A stretch of 64,000 nt of DNA from JAFNGF01 sp964567045 (GTDB taxonomy: Bacteria > Planctomycetota > Phycisphaerae > Sedimentisphaerales > Anaerobacaceae): positions 1-64,000 of the forward strand of contig CAZMLE010000009.1 of assembly GCA_964567045.1 (NCBI GenBank), read 5' to 3'. Below the pieces are notes generated by a model. That model saw only the letters and a program-made list of their open reading frames with translations. It made no database searches and had not been told where the DNA came from. Shown here piece by piece: positions 59,501 to 64,000 of this stretch. The translations under genes were made by a program, and so were the position numbers. Each line of letters opens with the position of its first letter. The stretch's first letter is position 1.

Positions 59501-62500
59501 GGACCGATGGAGCGGGCGACCAGGGCATAGCCGACATGGGCCTGCATTATCCTGCGGCTGGCAGGTACAAGTTAACCGTCAATGTCGTTGGCAAAGAGCA
59601 CGGCAGCGTTGATCCCAATGGCGGACTTTTTGGAAAGTTTGCTGCCGTGACGCTCACGGCAACGGTGGATCCGGGCTATCGCGCCAGATGGTTAGGCACA
59701 GATGATGACACATCCAGCGCTCTTAGCAATACAGTCACCATGTATTCGGACACAACTGTAACCGTCATAATCGAGAAACCCAAGACCATCAATGTACCTG
59801 GCGACTACCCGCAAATTCAGCAAGCTGTTGATGCCGCAGGCAACGGAGATGTGGTTGTTGTCAATAAAGGCCGGTACATGGGCGGCGACATCAGAATCCT
59901 GGGTAAGGCGATTACACTAACCGGTACCAATCCCGATGACCCATCTGTCGTGGCCCAAACGATCATTGACTGCAACGGTTACATTACGCGCGGCGTTTAT
60001 TTCTCGCGCGAATGTGGTCCGGATACCATTCTGACCGGCCTGACGATTGCCAATTGCACGCGGGTTACGCTGACCATGCCAACTCCGTCTGCTGCGGGCG
60101 CTGATGGTCCTGATGGTCTGGATATCCTGGGCGGCGGAATCTTCATCGATTCTGGCGCCAGTCCGACCATCCTTAATTGCGTGATTAGCAACTGCCAGAT
60201 CACCGCGGGTGCCGCCGCCGCCGGAGCAGGTGGCGGCGACAATGCGAATGACCCGAGGGTCGACATATTGAGGGCACATTACGGTCGCGGCGAGACCCGC
60301 AACGGTGGTTACGGAGGTAACGGCGGCAACGCCTTCGGCGGCGGTATTTACTGTGGGCCATACAGCAGTCCAACTATTCGCAATTGTAGAATCACGGATT
60401 CTACAGTGACGGGTGCCAATGCAGGCGCCGGCGGCGCGGGATTCAGTTCTGATACTAATGCCAGCGATCCTAATGGCGGCGATGGTGGTCACGCTGGGTT
60501 CGGAGGCGGTGCGTACGGCGGCGGAATCTATTTGGCCTACGGTAGTACGCCCAAGATCAGCGATTGTGTGATAACGAACTGCACGGCTGTCGCCGGAAAC
60601 GGTGGCGACGGCGGCAACGGCGGCAGTGCTGTCGCGACTGACAACGCCGCGTATGGCGGCTGGGGCGGCTACGGCGGCGACGGCGGTAGGGCGGGCGGCG
60701 CCGGCATATACTTTGCCGGCAGGGTCAGGGCTACTATTTCCAATTGCCAGGTCATCAACTGTTCAGCCACCGCTGGAAACGCGGGCGATGGCGGCGACTT
60801 TGGAAGTGCCAGCAGCCTGGCCGGCAGCGCCGGTTTCGGCGGCGGTTTCTTCGGCGACTACTGGCTAAATAGTGCCTACGGCGGCGGCGTATATTGCGGT
60901 GCCGGCAGTCAAATCACCTTCGAGAAATGCACATTTGGCGGTAACAGTATTACCGGCGGTATGAGCGGCGTCGGCGGAGCTCCGGCCTCCGGAACTGGAC
61001 CCGATCCGCAAGTCAGCTATTTGATTCCCACCTACGGAGCGGGCGTATTCGCAGATAGTCAGTCGCAGCCGGTGTTTACGGGCTGCGATATAACCGGCAA
61101 CTTCGCTGTGGATGTCAACGACCCGAACGACCCGAATCTACCGACGTATCGGCTAAGTCCCTATATTAGCTACGGCGGCGGCATCTGTTACATAGGCGCT
61201 GACGCGGCGAAAGTCAAGGTCTGCAACTTTAGCGGCAATAATGCAACGCTCGGCGGCGGCATGTACTGGAGCCAGACCAACTCTACTGTGGCTGACTCGA
61301 ATTTCACCGGTAACGTGGCTTTTAAGGGCGGCGGAATATATTGCAGCGACAGTGTAGCTTCTACGATCAGCGGAAGTATATTCACGAACAATCAAGCCAC
61401 CAACCCCGGCGGTGAAGGCGGCGCTATATATTGTACTTCTACGCCAGCAGTGATTGCCGATTGTCAAATAACGTCTAATCAGGCAAGCGTCTCCGGCGGC
61501 GGCGTGTATTCGTCCGGCGGCGCGCCGGAAGCGACAACACTCAGAAACTGTCTGATAGCCAACAATTCAGCCCGCAGAGACGGCGGAGGTATCTCCTGCA
61601 ATTGGAATAATGAGTTGCTTATATCCAACTGTACCGTCCATAGAAATAGCGCCAGAGATGTCAGCGCCCCTGGTTACGGTGGATACGGCGGGGGACTGTA
61701 CTGCTCCTACGAAAGCTACGCAAGCGTCATCAATAGCATCTTCTGGGAGAATAGCGGCGCCCGAGGCTCACAGATTTCGGTTGGCACCGGATTCGCAGCC
61801 GACCCGAGGCCCGCAACCGTAGCCGTGGGATACTGCGATATTGAGGGCTCGCGGGGCCCCGGCGGAGCCCAGCAGGTAAATCCTGCCGCTGTTTTTGTCG
61901 ATGCAGGCTGTACGCTCAACTGGGACTTCAACACTAATATAGATCAGAATCCGCTGTTTGTAGCCAGAGGAGCCAACGCCCACTATCTCAGCCAGATTGC
62001 GGCCCGCCAGACGAGGAACAGCCTATGCGTGGATGCCGGCAGCGCCGATGCCAATAGCGTTGGTCTGGCAGGTAGATATAGCACCAGAACAGACGGTGTT
62101 CCTGACGCCAACATTGTCGATATGGGTTATCATTATGGTTATGGTGCCGGCTACGCGGGCGCTCAATTTGAACTAATAGTTACAGTTATTGGCCCGGGCA
62201 CGGTAACGGTCGAGCCCAACGCGATTGACCCGAACAATAGGCTGTACAACCCGAATAATAAGGTTTACACGTATAAGGCCGATGGAGGCACACTGTTTGT
62301 CTTGACCGCTGTGCCCGACATGGGCTTTCGCGTCAAGGCTTGGCGCGGCACCAATAATGATCCATCGTGGAGCCGTAACACCAATACGGTAACGCTGGAC
62401 CGCAACAGGACCGTTGTGGTTGACCTTGAGCCTGATGTAATGCGCAATATTCTGGTGCCGTCTGAGTATCGGACGATTGAAGCTGCTGTGGCCGCTGCCG

Positions 62501-64000
62501 GGCCTGGCGGCACAAATATCATCGTCAGTCAAGGCATTCACTATGTGACTAATCCCAACGGTATTGATTTCCGGGGCAAGGTTATAACCCTGACGTCCAC
62601 CGACCCGAATAACCCGGATGTTGTAGCCAAGACGATTATTGACTGCCAGGGCGGCAGATACAGCCCACGCCGAGCCTTTTACTTCCACAGCGGCGAAGAC
62701 CCACGAAGTATCGTCACTGGATTCACGATTAGAAATGGCTATATGCGAGCTGCTTTGGGTGCGGCGGGGCGGTACGGCGTCCTCACTCCTATGCCGTACG
62801 AAAGGATCGGGCCCAACGACAACGACCCACCGCGCGCAGAACGTGGCGCCAATTCCACGGGCGACGGCTATGGCGGTGCTATTCTTTGCGAGAATGGCAG
62901 TTCTCCAACCATAAAGACCTGCGTGATAACAAACTCTACCGTCACCGGCGCTCATGGTGGTGACGGCGCTATGGGTCAGTGGACCTTCCCGGAAGCTCAG
63001 CAATGGCAATATCTACCGCCGGGTGAAACTAACATTCAACAGACCGGTGACGCCCAATGGGGTGGCCACGGCGGCGCTGGCTCAGGAAACGGCTATGGCG
63101 GCGCCATCGCCTGTCGTGGGGCAAGTAACCCGGTCATTATCAATTGCACTATCAAAGACAATGTGGCGATCGGTGGAGTCGGCGGATTTGGCGGAGATGG
63201 GGGCACCAACTATCAAACCGGTGGACTTGAGAGCTGGGGTGGCGACGGCGGAGACGCCTACGGCGACGGCATAGGCGCCGGGATTTACTGCGATGGGGCA
63301 AGCAGCCCGACAGTTACAAATTGCAGGTTTATCAATAACGTTGCCAGGTCCGCTGACCCCGGAACCGGCGGTGGACGAGGTGATGGTGCCAACCGTGATC
63401 CCCGTGCCCAGGCTGGTTCTACCGGCTACGGTTTCCCGGGCGGCAATACATCTGGTGGTGCCGCCTATTATGCCACTAACACGGATCCGAACTTTACTGA
63501 TTGCAGCTTTATTGATAACAAGGCGCACAACGTCTATCCGGCCTACGATGAGAACATTAACCAGGTAGAGGTGTCCATCGATACCAGAGGAGGAGCTCTA
63601 TATGTTGAGCCCGCCAATAGGGTCACGCTGCAAGGCTGTGAGTTCAGCGGCAACATAGGTGGGGCCGTTTATGTTGAGTCTGACTCCACCGTTGACTTCA
63701 ATGATTGTTTGTTCAAGGGCAACGAAGCAATCGACCGAACCTTCACCGATTACGCAGGCTATTTAATCATGTCGTTCATCGGTCCAGGTTTTGGTCCGGC
63801 TGCAGCGCCGCCGGAGTACGCGGGCGGTGCTATTTATCTCGGTCCTGATTGTCCTAACGTGAATATCCGTAATTGCCGGTTCCATGTCAACGCCGCGTGG
63901 ACCGATGGCGGGGCGGTTCGTTCCGAGAGCAGTGCCAACTTCACAAATAGTGTGTTCGGCGGAAATAAGGCCCACGACCACGGTGGTGCAATCGAAGTTT
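53593..64000 (+). CDS. Giant secreted subtilisin-like protease with iterated beta-helix modules (3' end outside window)
   Basis: An unbroken frame of 3,469 codons runs from TTG 53593 to the window edge. AAGGAG at 53581-53586, six bases upstream, fixes the start. The N-terminal region is repeat-derived and ends in a signal helix (TLYLLTGLLVFAWAQAALG). The S8 domain has Asp222 (VADSGIDYKHPDL), His278 (FHGTYCAGIIGA), Asn369 (AAAGNDSS) and Ser449 (NGTSMAAPHVSG), so it should be active. At least four modules of right-handed beta-helix repeats follow (starts near 55174, 56713, 59800, 62458). Each complete one ends with YLSQ...SPCVDAG, TTRTDG and a beta-grasp InlB-like linker. Gly-rich and collagen-like Gly-x-y inserts occur within. 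It is probably exported with help from the secretin upstream. Confidence 0.9.
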   Translation, partial: MKLTIDNCELTILRTRPLGFAQGRPGTLYLLTGLLVFAWAQAALGSDARQRPAGGDTAVVAAADFSKVPLSNWLYAPAITRGRGEVVVRFVDKDLQPPSSPEAIGPRTTRAMRSAVSDSIVRGATVRKEYDRVVSGLALVKLPAGTSVYDAVTRFNQSANILYAEPNYKYRFLRIPNDPNFPQQWALHNTGQTGGLVDADIDGPEAWDIQTGSKKVLVAVADSGIDYKHPDLGPNLWMNTKELFGLPNVDDDGNGYADDFYGYDFVNNDGDPADDVFHGTYCAGIIGAMGNNMTGIAGVCWNASIVALKVGDANGVSLDAAIAAIEYATTIGAKVINVSWGGYQYSQALKDAIDAAGEAGVLFAAAAGNDSSDNDQNPFYPASYECDNIISVMATDQDDQIAWFSNYGAASVDIAEPGAEVISTTPTSRTRTMSRLGLSANYDVTNGTSMAAPHVSGAAALVWSQYPSLSSQVVKQILLQTADRTLPGLCLSRGRVNVHKALEIIPTGKAGRVLNTRDDPNNPASYYKTIQSAIDAANNGDVLIAETFPDTNSIFVENIDFAGLAITLRSGNVKNPSDPTIYPESTFILGYSRNASAVTFASNEGAGSVLKGITLSLGNADYGGGIRCDEASPTITDCIIANNFAKYYGGGIDCYRASPKITNCVIAGNRAFGKSGTGGGINCEEASANIANCNISDNFASNVGGGIACYHASPTIFNCFITNNSAVYESGGIDCEASSPVITNCTIVVDQGNPSKDGGIFAYQGSSPAIKNCILWGNGDDLYNCWATYSAIDDSDEGIGNIHSGPLFVTGPRGSYYLSQTSAGQLNNSPCVNAGDPNTSPLLRLQMLKYTTRTDGVADANAVDMGAHYLTAKALLFPLMVYVVDANGVSVQPALAKGYVDPNSGSYRQYEVVRLRAYPNPGYRVKAWTGTDNDSSKESNNTVTILADTEITIQFEEIPLYQLRTSVVGENGTISPYHRRGQAYPEGTVVALTGAPDQTYIVDKWSGTDNDRSWATTNTVTMDSDKEVTVEFRQPRSLHVPGQYRAISSAMAAAYTHGDKVIVAAGAYLESSLDFAGKAITIASEHPDDPRCVAATVIDCQRRGRAFILQKGEGPDAVIDGFTIVNGSAVFDPNTPPDTGGTGSDGEDGLGGAIACFNGSSPTISNLVIRNCIARGRDGEDGSFIWDPPSAPPAAPAALDPLDPLPDPPDIDPNDPNTYDPNNVVTPGDPNSPIDGMNGQAGQDGQPGQAGMDGANGQPGYAGGKGANGYGGALYFDANSAPTILHCTIINCQAFGANGGFGGQGQNGQDGQDGQDGQPGQDGQAGQDGFNDGADGAGGAGGAGGVGGNGGKGGDGGRGGDGGDGGEALGGAIYFGPNCRPTIKYCTITNCITRQGMGSAAGTGGNGGNAANAGAGADGGGGGDPDGADGQAGTDGSGGNGGTGGDGGNMSRNGQRAWAGAIFYGENCQVKVSDTVISYNSNTTLVPSYAFSAGNGGNGGNGGDTGGNGGDGGAGGWGQPVGAGGTGGTGGQDGGNGADGGPGLSDFSFTSSFAGGNYYDVNCTVELTNCRINYNLSEFDDGGGEDYKDDCTVSLARCEYIGNSGGYNGGAMCFDRSCSAKIDDCNFSNNTAVHDGGGLYYWYDCSLDISNSRFTGNLAVQDLGAGGAIYIEEGATAKVKSSKFVKNRAIFGGGLYWYGQGSDIAILDSVINENTAEHGGGLYWSGGAPTISGCGIRANKATGETVWVGQVADYADFYGGGGGMFCWSSGAVITNCFITDNSASGSGGGVYFGGDPCSPILKNCLVKGNSAVLDGGGIVSYWSVAPTISNCTIVDNRAYGSASTQNGRGGGLSCSYESHTALVNSILWGNTATIGNQIAIGSVNDPVYLQRPAWLTVSYCDIQGGGNPQAIYVEPGRILSWLAGNIDADPIFTGPYYLSQTAAGQGANSPCVDAGSDLAVKLGLDKFTTRTDGAGDQGIADMGLHYPAAGRYKLTVNVVGKEHGSVDPNGGLFGKFAAVTLTATVDPGYRARWLGTDDDTSSALSNTVTMYSDTTVTVIIEKPKTINVPGDYPQIQQAVDAAGNGDVVVVNKGRYMGGDIRILGKAITLTGTNPDDPSVVAQTIIDCNGYITRGVYFSRECGPDTILTGLTIANCTRVTLTMPTPSAAGADGPDGLDILGGGIFIDSGASPTILNCVISNCQITAGAAAAGAGGGDNANDPRVDILRAHYGRGETRNGGYGGNGGNAFGGGIYCGPYSSPTIRNCRITDSTVTGANAGAGGAGFSSDTNASDPNGGDGGHAGFGGGAYGGGIYLAYGSTPKISDCVITNCTAVAGNGGDGGNGGSAVATDNAAYGGWGGYGGDGGRAGGAGIYFAGRVRATISNCQVINCSATAGNAGDGGDFGSASSLAGSAGFGGGFFGDYWLNSAYGGGVYCGAGSQITFEKCTFGGNSITGGMSGVGGAPASGTGPDPQVSYLIPTYGAGVFADSQSQPVFTGCDITGNFAVDVNDPNDPNLPTYRLSPYISYGGGICYIGADAAKVKVCNFSGNNATLGGGMYWSQTNSTVADSNFTGNVAFKGGGIYCSDSVASTISGSIFTNNQATNPGGEGGAIYCTSTPAVIADCQITSNQASVSGGGVYSSGGAPEATTLRNCLIANNSARRDGGGISCNWNNELLISNCTVHRNSARDVSAPGYGGYGGGLYCSYESYASVINSIFWENSGARGSQISVGTGFAADPRPATVAVGYCDIEGSRGPGGAQQVNPAAVFVDAGCTLNWDFNTNIDQNPLFVARGANAHYLSQIAARQTRNSLCVDAGSADANSVGLAGRYSTRTDGVPDANIVDMGYHYGYGAGYAGAQFELIVTVIGPGTVTVEPNAIDPNNRLYNPNNKVYTYKADGGTLFVLTAVPDMGFRVKAWRGTNNDPSWSRNTNTVTLDRNRTVVVDLEPDVMRNILVPSEYRTIEAAVAAAGPGGTNIIVSQGIHYVTNPNGIDFRGKVITLTSTDPNNPDVVAKTIIDCQGGRYSPRRAFYFHSGEDPRSIVTGFTIRNGYMRAALGAAGRYGVLTPMPYERIGPNDNDPPRAERGANSTGDGYGGAILCENGSSPTIKTCVITNSTVTGAHGGDGAMGQWTFPEAQQWQYLPPGETNIQQTGDAQWGGHGGAGSGNGYGGAIACRGASNPVIINCTIKDNVAIGGVGGFGGDGGTNYQTGGLESWGGDGGDAYGDGIGAGIYCDGASSPTVTNCRFINNVARSADPGTGGGRGDGANRDPRAQAGSTGYGFPGGNTSGGAAYYATNTDPNFTDCSFIDNKAHNVYPAYDENINQVEVSIDTRGGALYVEPANRVTLQGCEFSGNIGGAVYVESDSTVDFNDCLFKGNEAIDRTFTDYAGYLIMSFIGPGFGPAAAPPEYAGGAIYLGPDCPNVNIRNCRFHVNAAWTDGGAVRSESSANFTNSVFGGNKAHDHGGAIEV
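53596..53672. repeat. TTGACAA heptamer and palindromic repeats forming the start of the giant protease gene
   Basis: TTGACAATTGACAATT units (as at 24687-24705 and, inverted, at 16308-16324) are followed by CCTCGGTTTCGCTCAGGGCA-type palindrome. They are translated as LTIDNCELTILRTRPLGFAQ ahead of the signal helix. Confidence 0.75.
57304..57600 (+). repeat. Collagen-like Gly-x-y segments in the giant protease gene
   Basis: Two stretches (57304-57399 and 57508-57582) have Gly at every third codon, with Gln-Asp, Gln-Pro and Gln-Ala in between (GQAGQDGQPGQAGMDGANGQ). They are joined to GG-N/D repeats. Confidence 0.8.

Overview
The window looks like part of a chromosome from a planctomycete, probably class Phycisphaerae. 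The signs are prepilin-type genes with short DW/HxxDG-like tails, ECF sigma/anti-sigma pairs that carry extra domains, carbohydrate-active genes of the GH172 (DUF2961), GH116 and GH123 (DUF4091) types, a Gly/Met-rich secretin next to a giant beta-helix protein, GTG/TTG starts, and many short palindromic repeats in and between genes. This placement is inference from gene content; no rRNA or other phylogenetic marker is present. I saw no tRNA, rRNA, CRISPR array, transposase or prophage.

Layout. 1-138 is the 5' end of kdsB (CMP-KDO synthetase) on the minus strand, cut by the window edge. 328-3850 is a three-gene sugar ABC importer (binding lipoprotein, double ATPase, permease). 4063-6265 is an ECF sigma factor, its zinc-finger anti-sigma factor and a secreted coiled-coil protein. 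6364-12590 is a tryptophan operon, trpE-G-D-F-B-A. It is preceded by a good promoter, a 24-codon leader peptide with Trp codons at positions 17, 19 and 21, and mutually exclusive antiterminator and terminator hairpins, i.e. a complete classical transcription attenuator. trpC is not in the operon. 13680-17420 holds four related secreted charged helical proteins, the last fused to a thioredoxin-like domain. 17478-28188 is a carbohydrate block: GH172-like, GH116, a nitroreductase, a sugar phosphate isomerase/epimerase, a Gfo/Idh/MocA dehydrogenase and a phosphomannose-isomerase-like cupin. 28262-36294 holds a pseudopilin, a PEBP-like protein, a large secreted protein, an FHA-GAF protein, a frameshifted metallo-beta-lactamase-fold gene, an SDR and an isochorismatase/ThuA fusion. 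36402-44576 is a sigma factor, an anti-sigma factor fused to a DUF4139-like domain, a thioredoxin-like protein and three more DUF4139-like secreted proteins. 44548-49735 (minus) has a sigma factor with two membrane proteins, a small membrane protein, a GH123-like protein and tsaB. 50044-64000 is a secretin followed after 12 bp by a giant open reading frame (subtilisin domain plus at least four beta-helix modules, more than 3,469 codons) that runs off the right edge.

Themes. (1) The trp leader is the clearest regulatory system in the window. (2) Short palindromic or tandem repeats lie inside reading frames or form protein termini in at least seven genes (trpE, trpA, the GH172-like gene, the nitroreductase, the DUF4139 anti-sigma, tsaB and the giant protease), recalling the Rickettsia palindromic elements. 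(3) The secretin and the giant protease probably form a secretion unit. Starts were chosen from Shine-Dalgarno spacing and family fit. All family assignments come from reading motifs by eye, with no database search.
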